Counted from the stretch's first letter, positions 6,951 through 16,342 are shown. The stretch: 64,000 nucleotides of DNA from Sva-07 sp963716235 (GCA_963716235.1 CAVQTE010000022.1:62001-126000); one strand, 5' to 3'. Made by a program: numbers and translations. The notes: generated by a model from the letters alone, not told the origin.

Positions 6951-8714
6951 TCAGTCGGTGTAGCGGCGGACCCGGGCGCGCTTGCCTCGGAGCGTGGTGC
7001 TGGACATCTTCTCGATGACGTGTTCCACGGATGCTTCGGGCACGCCGACGACCGAATAGGCGTCGGAGATCCGGATCGGACCGATGTCGCGACCCACGAG
7101 GCCGGTCTCGTTGGCGATCGCGCCGACGAGGTCGCCCGGGCGGATGCCGGCCTTGCGTCCGAGGCTGACGTGGACGAATCCCGAACCGGCGCCGGAATGC
7201 TTCCCCTTCGCGCGGTCACGCTCGCCGGTGTTGCGCTGCTTGTTCTTGTCGAACTTCTTGGCGTCGCCTTTGCCCCCACGCAGGCGGTCGGACGCGTCGG
7301 GGATCTCGAGTTCGTCGATCGTCGAGCCGCGTGACTCGTGCACGAGCTTGATCGCCGCGAGTGCGATGTTGCGCTCGCTGTCCTCGCCGGCCAACGCGTT
7401 GAGCACGACGTTGAAGTCCTCCAGGTCGACAGCAGCAAGTGCCTCGCGGACGGCCACGACGGTCATTTCGATCTGGCGGATGCGAAGGTCCGACACCGTG
7501 GGGACGGTGGCGATCTCGAACTTCTGCTTCGTCAGCCGCTCGATGTTCTCCAGCCCACGACGCTCACGTGGCTCGGCCAGCGTGATGGCGACGCCCTCGC
7601 GACCCGCACGCCCGACGCGCCCGATGCGGTGCACGTAGCTCTCGGCGGCCGACGGCACGTCGTAGTTGACGACGTGGGTGAGCGTGTCGATGTCGAGCCC
7701 GCGGGCCGCGACGTCGGTCGCCACGAGCAGTTCGGCGGTGCCGTCGCGCAGCCGGGCCATGACTCGATCGCGCTGCGCCTGGTCCATGCCGCCGTGGAGT
7801 GCTTCGGCGCGGTACCCGCGACCATTCATGGTCTCGGTCAGCTGGTCGACTTCGGTACGGGTCCGGCAGAACACCAGCGCCGACTTCGGCGCCTCGATGT
7901 CGAGAATGCGCCCGAGCGCTGACGGCTTGTGGGCCCGCTGCACGACGTACACCGTTTGGCGAACGAGTGCCTTCGACCCGGGCTCGGCGTCGGCGCGACC
8001 GATCGTGATGCGGGCCGGATCGGTCTGGTATCGCTTCGCGATCGACGTGATACGCGATGGCATGGTTGCCGAGAACAACACGGTCTGGCGGTCACCGGGC
8101 GTGCTCTCGAGGATCGATTCGATGTCGTCGGTGAAGCCCATGTCGAGCATCTCGTCGGCCTCGTCGAGGATGACGGTGCGGATCGAATCGAGTGCGAGTG
8201 ATCCACGTCCGATGTGGTCGAGCGCACGTCCCGGCGTGGCGACCACCACGTGGACGCCTCGGTCGAGTGCCTGCAGCTGACGCTGGATCGGCTGGCCACC
8301 GAACACCGGCACGACCTTCACACCGAGCTCGCGCCCGTACTTGAACATCGCCTCGCTCACCTGGACGGCGAGCTCGCGAGTGGGCACCAGCACGAGCACC
8401 TGCGGCTCGCGCCGCTTCGCATCGATGAGCTGCAACGCCGGAAGGGCGAAGGCCGCTGTCTTGCCCGTGCCCGTCGCCGCTTGTCCGAGCAGGTCGCGCC
8501 CGGTGAGGAGCAAGGGGATCGTCTCGCGCTGGATCGGTGTGGGCTCTTCGTAACCGAGTTCGTCGAGCGCCGACAAGAGTTCGTCGCACAACCCGAGTGA
8601 CGCAAAGCCGTTGTCGTTCGATTCGGTCGTGTCAACATCGGTCTCGTGTAACGATTGGTGTCTGACACCATCTGTTACATCGGTGGTGGTGGGGTCGTCG
8701 TGGTCGTCGTTCAT
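6951..8714 (-). CDS. DEAD-box RNA helicase (DeaD/CsdA type)
   Basis: A 587-residue ATP-dependent RNA helicase. Residues about 35-380 hold the two RecA-like domains: Q-motif EEPTPIQRETIP, Walker A ATGTGKT, PTRELA, TPGR, DEAD box, SAT, ARGLDID and HRIGRVGRAGREG. Residues about 490-575 form a DbpA/CsdA-type RNA-binding domain (FVHVSLGRKAGIRPGDLVGAI...). The linker before it is basic and Lys/Asp-rich. The first 36 residues are an acidic, poorly conserved extension containing an embedded palindrome (8657-8669). Probable role in ribosome assembly or mRNA decay at low temperature. It is transcribed divergently from the amidohydrolase. Confidence 0.93.
   Translation of the reverse strand: MNDDHDDPTTTDVTDGVRHQSLHETDVDTTESNDNGFASLGLCDELLSALDELGYEEPTPIQRETIPLLLTGRDLLGQAATGTGKTAAFALPALQLIDAKRREPQVLVLVPTRELAVQVSEAMFKYGRELGVKVVPVFGGQPIQRQLQALDRGVHVVVATPGRALDHIGRGSLALDSIRTVILDEADEMLDMGFTDDIESILESTPGDRQTVLFSATMPSRITSIAKRYQTDPARITIGRADAEPGSKALVRQTVYVVQRAHKPSALGRILDIEAPKSALVFCRTRTEVDQLTETMNGRGYRAEALHGGMDQAQRDRVMARLRDGTAELLVATDVAARGLDIDTLTHVVNYDVPSAAESYVHRIGRVGRAGREGVAITLAEPRERRGLENIERLTKQKFEIATVPTVSDLRIRQIEMTVVAVREALAAVDLEDFNVVLNALAGEDSERNIALAAIKLVHESRGSTIDELEIPDASDRLRGGKGDAKKFDKNKQRNTGERDRAKGKHSGAGSGFVHVSLGRKAGIRPGDLVGAIANETGLVGRDIGPIRISDAYSVVGVPEASVEHVIEKMSSTTLRGKRARVRRYTD
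8657..8669. repeat. GGTGTCTGACACC palindrome inside the helicase 5' coding region
   Basis: A 13-bp perfect palindrome around a central T, extended by GTAAC/GTTAC outer arms into an imperfect hairpin. It lies in the codons of the non-conserved N-terminal tail of the helicase. Related GTCTGAC-centred palindromes occur at 25885-25897 and 27502-27512. Confidence 0.5.
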
Positions 8715-8782
8715 TGCGTGCTCCTGGCAGGGGAATTGGTCAACGATACGAACGTCGCGGCCCGGATCGAACAGAATGTTCC

Positions 8783-10000
8783 ATGGCCTACATCGCTGAC
8801 CGGGTCGTACACGACGCCGACGCCCACATCATGGAGCCGCCGAACTGGCTGCGTGACCATGCCGATCCCGGCATCCGCGACCGGATCGAGCGCCCCGGTT
8901 ACGCCAATGAACTGGTCCAGACCGGCGACGGCGACCACTACGCGAGTTCGGTCGGCGACCAGGACCGCATCGATGCCGTGTTCGCCCGTCTCGCCGAACG
9001 GCACCGGACCGAGGAGTTCCTCGCGAACGAGGACGTCGACGTGATGAACCGCAAGAACTTCGCGGCGACCGGATCATTCCTCGCCGAGGATCGCCCCCGC
9101 GTCCTCGACTTCATCGGCGTGCAGAGCCAGCTGCTGTTCAACACGTTCCACAACAGCCGCCTGTACCAGTGGGAGCACCAGCCCGACCTCGATCTCGCGT
9201 ACGGCACCGCCCGCGCCCACAACCGCGGGATGGTCGAGTTCTGCTCGGTCGATCCGCGCCTCCTGGCCACGTGTTACGTGCCGCTCGTCGACTTCGACCG
9301 GGCCGATGCCATGGCCGGCGAGGCGATCGGGATGGGCGCCGCGGCGCTGCTCGTCGCCTCCGGCTGTCCAATGGGCCATTCGCCGTCGCACATCGCCCTC
9401 GACCCGGTCTGGCGTCAGGCCGAGGAGGCAGGCATCCCGGTCGTGTTCCACGTCGGCGGCACCGGTGACCTGATCGACCGCGCCTACTTCGACAACGGGC
9501 TGCCGATCCCTGCCGACTTCCACGGTGGTGAGGAGAACTTCCGCTCCGTCGACTACATGGCCATCCCGTTCCCGCCGATGCAGACACTCGCCACGTTGAT
9601 CTTCGATGGAGTTCTCGATCGATTCCCCGATCTGCGCATCGGCGTCATCGAGCAGGGATGCAGCTGGCTGCCGAGCTGGATGAAGCAGATGGAGTCGGCC
9701 ATCGACGCCTTCGGTCGCCACGAGGAACGTCTGCAGAAGCTGTCGCTGCGACCCAGCGAGTTCGTCGAGCGGCAGGTTCGGGTGACGCCGTACCCGACCG
9801 AGGACATCGGCTGGGTGACCGACCAGATCGGGCCCGACATCTTGCTCTTCAACACCGACTACCCGCACGTGGAGGGCGGCCGTCGCCCGTTCGAGCGCTT
9901 CGAGACGAGCCTCGGCGACCGCTCCGAGGAGATCCGCCGGAAGTTCTACGCCGACAATTTCGTCGACCTCATGGGCTCCGCCGTCGCTGCTCTCGTCTGA
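8783..10000 (+). CDS. Amidohydrolase (ACMSD-like metal-dependent TIM-barrel hydrolase)
   Basis: A 405-residue member of the amidohydrolase_2 family. The N-terminal metal motif is HDADAHIMEPPNWL. Later blocks are VVFHVGG (metal His), LIFDGVLDRFPDLRIGVIEQGCSWLP, and FNTDYPHVEGGRRPFERF, which carries the catalytic Asp and follows the LLFxSDYPH pattern of the family. The start is the ATG at 8783, where homology begins. Such proteins are abundant in actinobacteria and often act on aromatic or lactone substrates; the substrate here cannot be read from sequence. An 18-bp-stem hairpin follows the stop. Confidence 0.85.
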   Translation: MAYIADRVVHDADAHIMEPPNWLRDHADPGIRDRIERPGYANELVQTGDGDHYASSVGDQDRIDAVFARLAERHRTEEFLANEDVDVMNRKNFAATGSFLAEDRPRVLDFIGVQSQLLFNTFHNSRLYQWEHQPDLDLAYGTARAHNRGMVEFCSVDPRLLATCYVPLVDFDRADAMAGEAIGMGAAALLVASGCPMGHSPSHIALDPVWRQAEEAGIPVVFHVGGTGDLIDRAYFDNGLPIPADFHGGEENFRSVDYMAIPFPPMQTLATLIFDGVLDRFPDLRIGVIEQGCSWLPSWMKQMESAIDAFGRHEERLQKLSLRPSEFVERQVRVTPYPTEDIGWVTDQIGPDILLFNTDYPHVEGGRRPFERFETSLGDRSEEIRRKFYADNFVDLMGSAVAALV

Positions 10001-10009
10001 AGCCCCTCG

Positions 10010-10056
10010 TTCTCGTGAACCCGTGCGGGAATAGTTCGCGCACGAGTTCACGAGAA
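10010..10056. terminator. Bidirectional hairpin between convergent genes
   Basis: Arms 10010-10027 and 10039-10056 pair over 18 bp with a single mismatch (TTCTCGTGAAC at one end, GCACGAG at the other) around an 11-nt loop. It sits between the amidohydrolase stop (10000) and the malQ stop (10088), which face each other, so a shared transcription terminator is likely. The stem is not followed by a clear U tract. Confidence 0.7.
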
Positions 10057-10087
10057 GAGGTCAGCCGACGTACCGGCCGTCGACCGG

Positions 10088-11854
10088 TCAGCGGTTGCGC
10101 GACAGGAGTTCGAGCCGGCGTCGAACGTCGGGGTCGGCGAGCAGCTCCGACGTCGGCACGTCGAGGCGGCGACGCCAGATCTCCGGCACCACGCGGCCTG
10201 GCAGGTTGTGGGGTCGCGTCTCTCCGACGAGGTCGTCGAGGTCGGCGATCACCATGTAGGCGTCGCTGTACGACAGGCGGATCAGCATCTGTTCGAGAAT
10301 GTCCTGCCAGGTGTCGTCGACCTCGACACCGTGGGCGGCGCCGACGCGTGCTCGGTAGCCGTCCGTGTCGAGTTCGTCGACCGCCACGGCGAGGGGTGCC
10401 ATGTCATGGGTCCGGATGCCGGCGACGACGCGAGCGGGGATATGGGGCAGTGGGTCGACGTCGAGATGGAACTGTTCCTCGTACATCCCCAGCATGTCCC
10501 ACCGGTCGAATGCTTCGGAGACCTCGGGAGGCACCGTGCCGAGGTCTTCGCCGACGATGGTGACGCCCGCAGCCGACGCACTTGCCGCGATCACGGCGAG
10601 GATCTCTTCGCGCTGGTAGTGCACGTACGCGCCCTGGTGCGCGGGCAGACCGGCAGGAACCCACCAGAGACGCTCGACCGCCATTGCGTGATCGATCCGC
10701 AGGATGTCGGCATGGCGTCCGACTCGCGCGATGAGTTCTCGCCACAGGCGTTGGCCGCTCGCATGCATCGCTGCCGGAAGCGGTGGAGGGAATCCCCAGT
10801 CCTGGCCGTCGGCGAAGAAGATGTCGGGAGGCGCACCGACGCTCATCGCTCCGGCGAACAACGATCCGTCGGCCCACACCTCGTAGCCCTGGGGGTGCGA
10901 TCCGATCGGAAGGTCGAGTGCCAGTGCAGCGGCGTCCGGGTCGTGGGCGATGGCGCGCAGTTGCTGATCAGCGAGATACTGCGCGAGGACGTGCGACTCC
11001 TCGACGTGCTCGTCGCCGCCCGCCTCGCGACCGGCGAGGAAGCGGGCGTAGTCGCCCACATCGGGATTCGCCTCGACGAACTCTCGCAAGCGGGCGCGTT
11101 GTTCGGTGTCCAATCGCCGCGTGGCTTCCAGCAGTTGGGCGCGTCGTCGAGCGCCGAGCGCGCGCCAATCGACGTGATCCTCGAGCACGGGTGCCGGCGC
11201 ATCGGGGAGGCCTTCGTCGTCGAGGTAGACCTCGTTCCAGTGCAGCCGACTGATCGGCGAATACGGGCTCGGGTCGAACGGATCGTCGAGGAACGTCGAG
11301 TAGAGGGGAAGCGTCGCGAGCACGTCGATGCCCGACGACTTCAACGAGCGCGCCAGTTCGTGGAGGTGCCTGAACGACGGGAGCGGCCGGTCGGCCTCCC
11401 AGAGGGCGTAGGCGGGCACGAAGAGCCCGGCGGTCCGTTCGAAGTCGGCGCTGTGCGGCATGGTCGCCGGGGCCACGACCACGACGCACTCGCCGGTTCC
11501 GCGTTCGGTGACGAAACTCAGCGGGTGACATCCCACCGGCAGGTCGGACGGAAGTTGGAGGAGGTCGTGGTCGTCGCCATGGCTGGCCACGACGTCGACT
11601 GCTCGGCCCTCGACGGTGATCGATGCCGCGGTCACCCGACCGGCGACGGCAACCGGGGAGCCAGGATCGTCGTGCAGCGGCGCCGCGAATCGGGAGGCCG
11701 ACGCGGCGGCGACGCGGTCGGCCTCGAGCACCTCCACGATGCGGGCGAGCGCGACATCGTCGGCGTGATGCAGTTCGTTGCGGACGTCGTAATAGCTGGT
11801 CTGTACGCCGAGTTCGCGGGCGCGGACCCGCAGCGTTGAGTCGGTGTCTGGCAC
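10088..11854 (-). CDS. malQ: 4-alpha-glucanotransferase (amylomaltase)
   Basis: A GH77 enzyme of 588 residues that transfers alpha-1,4-glucan segments in glycogen/maltodextrin metabolism. Visible blocks: SPYSPISRLHWNEVYLD, GSHPQGYEVWADGSLFAGAMSVGAPPD, QDWGFPP, the nucleophile region ILRIDHAMAVERLWWVP, the acid/base region VGEDLGTVPPEV, and RTHDMAPL with the third carboxylate region. GH77 usually has THDNDT-like residues at the last site; here it is THDMAP. I chose GTG at 11854 because longer starts would run into the upstream DUF2630 gene; the ribosome site there is weak, so the start is uncertain by some codons. Confidence 0.9.
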   Translation of the reverse strand: MPDTDSTLRVRARELGVQTSYYDVRNELHHADDVALARIVEVLEADRVAAASASRFAAPLHDDPGSPVAVAGRVTAASITVEGRAVDVVASHGDDHDLLQLPSDLPVGCHPLSFVTERGTGECVVVVAPATMPHSADFERTAGLFVPAYALWEADRPLPSFRHLHELARSLKSSGIDVLATLPLYSTFLDDPFDPSPYSPISRLHWNEVYLDDEGLPDAPAPVLEDHVDWRALGARRRAQLLEATRRLDTEQRARLREFVEANPDVGDYARFLAGREAGGDEHVEESHVLAQYLADQQLRAIAHDPDAAALALDLPIGSHPQGYEVWADGSLFAGAMSVGAPPDIFFADGQDWGFPPPLPAAMHASGQRLWRELIARVGRHADILRIDHAMAVERLWWVPAGLPAHQGAYVHYQREEILAVIAASASAAGVTIVGEDLGTVPPEVSEAFDRWDMLGMYEEQFHLDVDPLPHIPARVVAGIRTHDMAPLAVAVDELDTDGYRARVGAAHGVEVDDTWQDILEQMLIRLSYSDAYMVIADLDDLVGETRPHNLPGRVVPEIWRRRLDVPTSELLADPDVRRRLELLSRNR

Positions 11855-11897
11855 TGGCGCAGTCTTGCCGGTGAATCGGTCGAGCGAATGTGTCGGT

Positions 11898-12158
11898 TCA
11901 GCCCGGGCGGGCCGGCGGCACGTCGTCGTAGTGCTCGACCGTGTCGATCGGCCGCGGGACTGCATCGTCGGGATCGAGACCCGCCGAGCGTCGGGCTCGT
12001 CGCTGGCGCAGCAGATCCCAACTCTGGTCGAGCTGTTCCTTCACGGCGGTGAGCCGGGCACGGTCGAATTCCGTGGCGGTCCCAGCGGATTCCTTGGCCA
12101 GCAGCTCGTGTTCCTCGTGGGCCAGATCGTTGATCCGCCCGGTGATTGCATCATCCAT
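11898..12158 (-). CDS. DUF2630 family small protein
   Basis: An 86-residue, highly charged, probably helical protein: MDDAITGRINDLAHEEHELL, then EQLDQSWDLLRQRRARR and LDPDDAVPRPIDTVEHY. These blocks are diagnostic of the actinobacterial DUF2630 family, whose function is unknown. ATG at 12158 is preceded by a strong AGGAGG site at good spacing. It lies between the EtfD-like gene and malQ on the same strand. Confidence 0.88.
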   Translation of the reverse strand: MDDAITGRINDLAHEEHELLAKESAGTATEFDRARLTAVKEQLDQSWDLLRQRRARRSAGLDPDDAVPRPIDTVEHYDDVPPARPG

Positions 12159-12202
12159 GACGACCTCCTGCTGCCACTGTACGACGCACCGGCTCGATGG
12201 TC

Positions 12203-14500
12203 TCAGTCCCCGGCGACCGGTGTCAGGCCGCCCGAGCCGCCGTCGGTCGCGAGCGGCGCATTCTGGTGGTGCATCTTGGCTTCGCCTGCCTCGATCGCTT
12301 CGAGCAGGTGGATCGACACGTCGGCCACGCGGACCTGGTCCTCCTCGACGCCGGCACCCTTTACGCCGTCGTCGAGCATGATGTAGCAGAACGGACACGC
12401 CGTGGCGACACGGCTCGCACCGGTCGAGATGGCCTCGGCGGCCCGCTCGTCGTTGACCTTGGTGCCGGTGTTCTCCTCCATCCACATGCGAGCGCCGCCG
12501 GCGCCGCAGCACATGCCCTTCGTGCCGTTGCGCGGCATTTCGACGACTTCGATTCCCTTGATCGAGGCGACCACTTTGCGCGGAGCGAGGTACACGTCGT
12601 TGTGGCGACCCAGGTAGCACGAGTCGTGATAGGTGATGCGCTCTTCGAGCGTCGCCTGGCTCACGTCGAGCTGACCCGACTCGATGAGCTGCTCGAGCAA
12701 CTGGGTGTGGTGGACCACTTCGTAGTTGCCGCCGATCTGCGGGTACTCGTTGAGCAGCGTGTTGAAGCAGTGCGGGCACTGGGTGATGATCTTCTTCACG
12801 CCCATGCCGTTGAGCATCTCGACGTTGGGCTGGGCGAGCATCTGGAACAGGTACTCGTTGCCCGACCGGCGGGCCGAGTCGCCGGTGCACATCTCCGACG
12901 GGCCGAGGATCGACACGTCGATGCCGGCTCGACGCAGCAGCTGGGCCATGGCCTGGGTGACCTTCTTGTTCTTGTCGTCGAACGAGCCGGCGCAACCGAC
13001 CCAGTAGAGGTACTCCGACTGCAGCGCTTCGCCCGGATCGACGATGGTGACACCGTCGAGACCGTCGGCCCAGTCACCGCGCTCGCCCTGGTTCATCCCC
13101 CACGGGTTGCTCTGATTCTCCATCGCCCGGTAGGCGTTGCCGAGTTCGGCGGGGAAGTTCGATTCCATCAGCGAGAGGTAGCGCCGCATGTCGAAGATCT
13201 TGTCGGTGATCTCGATGTTGACCGGGCAGATCTCGTCGCACGCCTTGCAGGTGGTGCACGCCCAGATCTCCTCCGGCGTGATCCGCTCGAACAGGGCGTT
13301 GGCGGTGACCTTGATCTCACTGTCGACGCCGAGCGGGGGGCTCACGACCGGTGTGCCGGTCGCCGCCATGACCTCACCGGACTTCAGCACGATCTCACGC
13401 GGGTCGAGCGGCTTGCCCGTGGCGTGGGCCGGGCACACGCTCGTACAGCGGCCGCACATCGTGCAGGCATCGAGATCGAGCAGCTGCTTCCAGGTGAAGT
13501 CCTCGATCGACGACGCACCGAAGCTCTCGAGCTCGGTCTCCTCCAGGTTCGGCATGGGTCGCATTGCACCCTTCGGCCGATCCTTGTCGGACAGGTACAT
13601 GTTGAGCGGTGAGGTGAAGATGTGACGCAGCATCGTGATCGGCAGCAGCGCCAGGAACACGATGAAGCTGACGACGTGGAAGATCCACATCCACTGATGC
13701 CAGGTCTCGAGTGACGACGCCGACCATCCGTCGACGAGCGTGGCGAGTGGGTATCCGACGAACGACCACTTCTCGTAACCCGGCGTGCCCTCTTCGGCGA
13801 TGCGGAACATCTCGGCGCCGAAGCCCGTCACCCCGATGGCGAAGAACGTGGCGAGGATCGCCGCGTGTTCCGGCTTCGACTTGATGCGGATGCGGTAGGG
13901 CCGCTGCACATATCGACGAACGATCGCCCACACGATGCCGCCGAGGAACACGAGCCCCGCAGCGTCGCCGACGAAGCTGTACGCCTGGTACGTCGTTCCG
14001 TGGAGGAACTTGAGTGCCTCGGGCATCTGGTGGTCGACCTCGAGGATCGTGGTGACGCCGAGCAGCACCAGGAACCCGAAGTAGATCATCGAGTGCATCA
14101 GGCCGGCGCCGCTGTCACGCAACAGCGTCTGCATGTAGGCGCCGGCACGGAAGTCCTTCAGCCGCTTCGCAGCGTTCTTCGAGGTCGTGTGGCGTTGCGC
14201 CGGGGCACCGCGTTCCCAGTTCTTCATCCGGTTCGCGAACATGAACGCACCCCAGATGACCATCACCGGGATGATCGTGTAGAACGCGATGATCATCGGC
14301 CCGGGGATGCCCCCGAACACCTTGCGGTGGATGGCGTTGTCGTTCTCCCACCCGGTGATCTGCGGCAGGACGCCCGACACCATGATGAAGATCCCCATGG
14401 CGATGCCGAGGACCAGCGCGAGCTGATTCGGCTTGACCCGTTTGGGTGCCTTCGGTGCGCCGTCGGCGGTCGTCTCGTCGTGTTCGACTGTCGTGCTCAT
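12203..14500 (-). CDS. Membrane (Fe-S) oxidoreductase, EtfD/HdrD-like
   Basis: A 765-residue membrane-bound iron-sulfur oxidoreductase. Residues about 25-300 contain five to six transmembrane helices with a NarI/HdrE-like cytochrome-b arrangement. Two 4Fe-4S motifs follow (CTMCGRCTSVCP at about 345 and CTTCKACDEICP at about 415), then two CCG/HdrB-like modules (YWVGCAGSFDDK, ITQCPHCFNTLLNEYPQ, YHDSCYLGRHNDVY, GMCCGAGGARMW, ACPFCYIM). The architecture matches mycobacterial Rv0338c/EtfD, reported to pass electrons from electron-transfer flavoprotein to menaquinone during fatty-acid oxidation. No etfAB genes are adjacent, so that role rests on family resemblance. Confidence 0.87.
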   Translation of the reverse strand: MSTTVEHDETTADGAPKAPKRVKPNQLALVLGIAMGIFIMVSGVLPQITGWENDNAIHRKVFGGIPGPMIIAFYTIIPVMVIWGAFMFANRMKNWERGAPAQRHTTSKNAAKRLKDFRAGAYMQTLLRDSGAGLMHSMIYFGFLVLLGVTTILEVDHQMPEALKFLHGTTYQAYSFVGDAAGLVFLGGIVWAIVRRYVQRPYRIRIKSKPEHAAILATFFAIGVTGFGAEMFRIAEEGTPGYEKWSFVGYPLATLVDGWSASSLETWHQWMWIFHVVSFIVFLALLPITMLRHIFTSPLNMYLSDKDRPKGAMRPMPNLEETELESFGASSIEDFTWKQLLDLDACTMCGRCTSVCPAHATGKPLDPREIVLKSGEVMAATGTPVVSPPLGVDSEIKVTANALFERITPEEIWACTTCKACDEICPVNIEITDKIFDMRRYLSLMESNFPAELGNAYRAMENQSNPWGMNQGERGDWADGLDGVTIVDPGEALQSEYLYWVGCAGSFDDKNKKVTQAMAQLLRRAGIDVSILGPSEMCTGDSARRSGNEYLFQMLAQPNVEMLNGMGVKKIITQCPHCFNTLLNEYPQIGGNYEVVHHTQLLEQLIESGQLDVSQATLEERITYHDSCYLGRHNDVYLAPRKVVASIKGIEVVEMPRNGTKGMCCGAGGARMWMEENTGTKVNDERAAEAISTGASRVATACPFCYIMLDDGVKGAGVEEDQVRVADVSIHLLEAIEAGEAKMHHQNAPLATDGGSGGLTPVAGD

Positions 14501-14561
14501 GTCGGCGACAACGCTAGTCGTTGGGCCTTCACACGGTCATTTCGAGTCCGAGGACGTCGGA

Positions 14562-14987
14562 TCAGCCGAAGTACTGGCGATCGAGGTCGCGGATGCGTGC
14601 GGCCAGAGCGGCCAACAACTTGTGGGTGATCGCCGGAACCGAATCGAGCACGCCGAGGAACCGGCGCTGATCGATCACGAGCAGTGTGCAGTCGGTTGCG
14701 CACACGGCAGTGGCCGTGCGTGGACCGTGGTCGAGGAGCGACAGTTCGCCGACGACCGATCCGGGCCCGAGTGTTGCGACCTTGCGATTGTTCCGCTTGA
14801 TGTCGACGTCGCCTTCGAGCACGACGAACGCTTCGCGTCCCGTTTGGCCCTGGTCGACGATGAGCGTGCCCGCGGTCATGCGGATCTCGTCACTCGCCTT
14901 GGCAACCTTCTCGAGCTCCTTCGTGCTGCACCCGTTGAAGAGGGCAACCGAACGCAGCGTGTCCAGATGTAGTTTCTTGCTCGCCAT
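14562..14987 (-). CDS. Stand-alone cyclic-nucleotide-binding domain protein
   Basis: A 141-residue protein made of one CRP-type effector domain. Recognisable features are LFNGCSTKELEKVAK, ILVDQGQ-type barrel strands, the phosphate-binding cassette GSVVGELSLLDHGPRTATAVC, and a C-terminal helix LLAALAARIRDL. There is no DNA-binding helix-turn-helix, so it is not a transcription factor by itself; it may gate a partner protein in response to cNMP. It is transcribed towards the EtfD-like gene, 61 bp apart, and diverges from the secreted protein at 15188 across a 200-bp gap. Confidence 0.85.
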   Translation of the reverse strand: MASKKLHLDTLRSVALFNGCSTKELEKVAKASDEIRMTAGTLIVDQGQTGREAFVVLEGDVDIKRNNRKVATLGPGSVVGELSLLDHGPRTATAVCATDCTLLVIDQRRFLGVLDSVPAITHKLLAALAARIRDLDRQYFG

Positions 14988-15187
14988 GTGTCGAACACTA
15001 GGCGTTTTCGCGAGCGCGGACGAGCAGCGGACGGCGTCGGGCCGCGGTCACGCCGGCGGTGGCGAGTCGGGCTGCACCCTGGCCGGCGATCGCAAGGCGA
15101 CGATCGCTTGACGGTCTCACCGGTGGGGTCCACACTTGAGAGGGTCGCTATTCGAGCGACGTATCACCAGAACAAGGGGACTCTGAC

Positions 15188-16276
15188 ATGATCACGCTCA
15201 GGAATCGAACGGCCGACCCGGCGCGGACAAGCATGTGGCGATCGAGATGGGCGGCCATCGGCGCTGCCATCGCCGTGAGTCTCGGAGCGGGCGGCATGCT
15301 CGTCGCCCAGGCGGCACCTGGCGCGTCAGAGTCGACGATCGTGACGGTGACGCCGGAGCGCATCATGGACACACGCGATCCGGTGAACGTGGGGCTCGCC
15401 GGTCCGTTCGTGTCGCCGGTGTCGCAGAAGTTGCGGGTCACCGGATCGGTGGCGACGACCACGGGGACGAAGACCGTCGTTCCGGTGGGTGCGACCGGTG
15501 TGCTTCTCAACGTCACGGCGGCTGGGCCGTCGGCGGCGGGATTCATCTCGATCCGTCCGGGTGATGCGACGGGTGCTCCGGCGACTTCGTCGTTGAACGT
15601 GGACGCGGGGAAGAATCTGCCGAACGCAGTGCAGGTGGCGTTGCCGACCACGGGTGACAATGCCGGCAAGATCGACATCACTTATGACGCATACGGTGTG
15701 GCCGGCCCGACGACCGACATCCTGATCGACGTGGTTGGCTACATGACCAACACCGGCCTGCAGGAACTCGTCGCCGATGTTGCCACCAAGGCCAGTACCA
15801 CTTATGTGAACGCTGGGCTGGCTGCGACCCGAGCTACGGCTTTCAACGCCGGCGGTAACGATTTCACCAACACGACAGTGACGCTCGGCTCGATGAGTCT
15901 GTCGAACGACAGACCGTGCACACTGCTGATGAGTGGCACCAGCAATTGGGATCAGAATGGGGTGGGTGGAGTTTTCCCAGTCTTCTTCCTCCAATGGAGG
16001 GTGGATGGCGCCAATGTGGGGGGCAGCTTCGCCGACCAGGAGAACGCCGCTGCCGACGTCAATGACAGTCTGTCGGCGATTGCCTCGACGGTCATCGCAC
16101 CCGGAGCGCATACGATTGAACTCCGGGGCCAAGCGTCGACAGGCACGGTATCGGTCGAAGACACCGGAGGGTTCGCTCAGTGCATTCCGTTCGATGGCAG
16201 TGGTAACCCGGTGGTGGCCGGGGTCGCCGAAGTGCCGAGTCAATCGGTGGATGACCCGAACGATCCGACCGACTAA
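15188..16276 (+). CDS. Secreted protein with one DTR-type beta domain
   Basis: A 362-residue exported protein. A signal sequence (charged start, hydrophobic AAIGAAIAVSLGAGG, cleavage near AQA-AP) is followed by a domain beginning ERIMDTRDP and continuing with GVLLNVTAAG, SAAGFISIRPG, LNVDAGKNLPNAVQV and TDILIDVVGYM. This is the same pattern as the ARLFDTR...INGWFA repeats in the protease downstream. The C-terminal half (about 200-362) looks like a beta-sandwich with paired Cys and has no clear family. ATG at 15188 follows an AAGGGGA site. Function unknown; cell-envelope or extracellular location is inferred. Confidence 0.75.
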   Translation: MITLRNRTADPARTSMWRSRWAAIGAAIAVSLGAGGMLVAQAAPGASESTIVTVTPERIMDTRDPVNVGLAGPFVSPVSQKLRVTGSVATTTGTKTVVPVGATGVLLNVTAAGPSAAGFISIRPGDATGAPATSSLNVDAGKNLPNAVQVALPTTGDNAGKIDITYDAYGVAGPTTDILIDVVGYMTNTGLQELVADVATKASTTYVNAGLAATRATAFNAGGNDFTNTTVTLGSMSLSNDRPCTLLMSGTSNWDQNGVGGVFPVFFLQWRVDGANVGGSFADQENAAADVNDSLSAIASTVIAPGAHTIELRGQASTGTVSVEDTGGFAQCIPFDGSGNPVVAGVAEVPSQSVDDPNDPTD

Positions 16277-16299
16277 GGCCAGCGCAACCGGGCGATGAC

Positions 16300-16342
16300 A
16301 CGTTCGACGTGGGGCGGGGCGGGCCCGCTCCACGTCGAACGT
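16300..16342. terminator. Hairpin terminator after the secreted DTR protein
   Basis: Perfect 13-bp arms, ACGTTCGACGTGG (16300-16312) and CCACGTCGAACGT (16330-16342), around a G/C-rich loop. It begins 24 bp after the stop at 16276 and precedes the protease gene on the same strand. Confidence 0.65.

Noticed and set aside
10208..11839. 543-codon plus-strand open frame opposite malQ
   Set aside because: The minus strand encodes recognisable GH77 motifs throughout; the plus frame does not match any family.
11898..12995. Long minus-strand frame reading 365 codons into DUF2630
   Set aside because: Only the last 86 codons match DUF2630, and they have their own AGGAGG site; the rest overlaps the EtfD-like gene in another frame.
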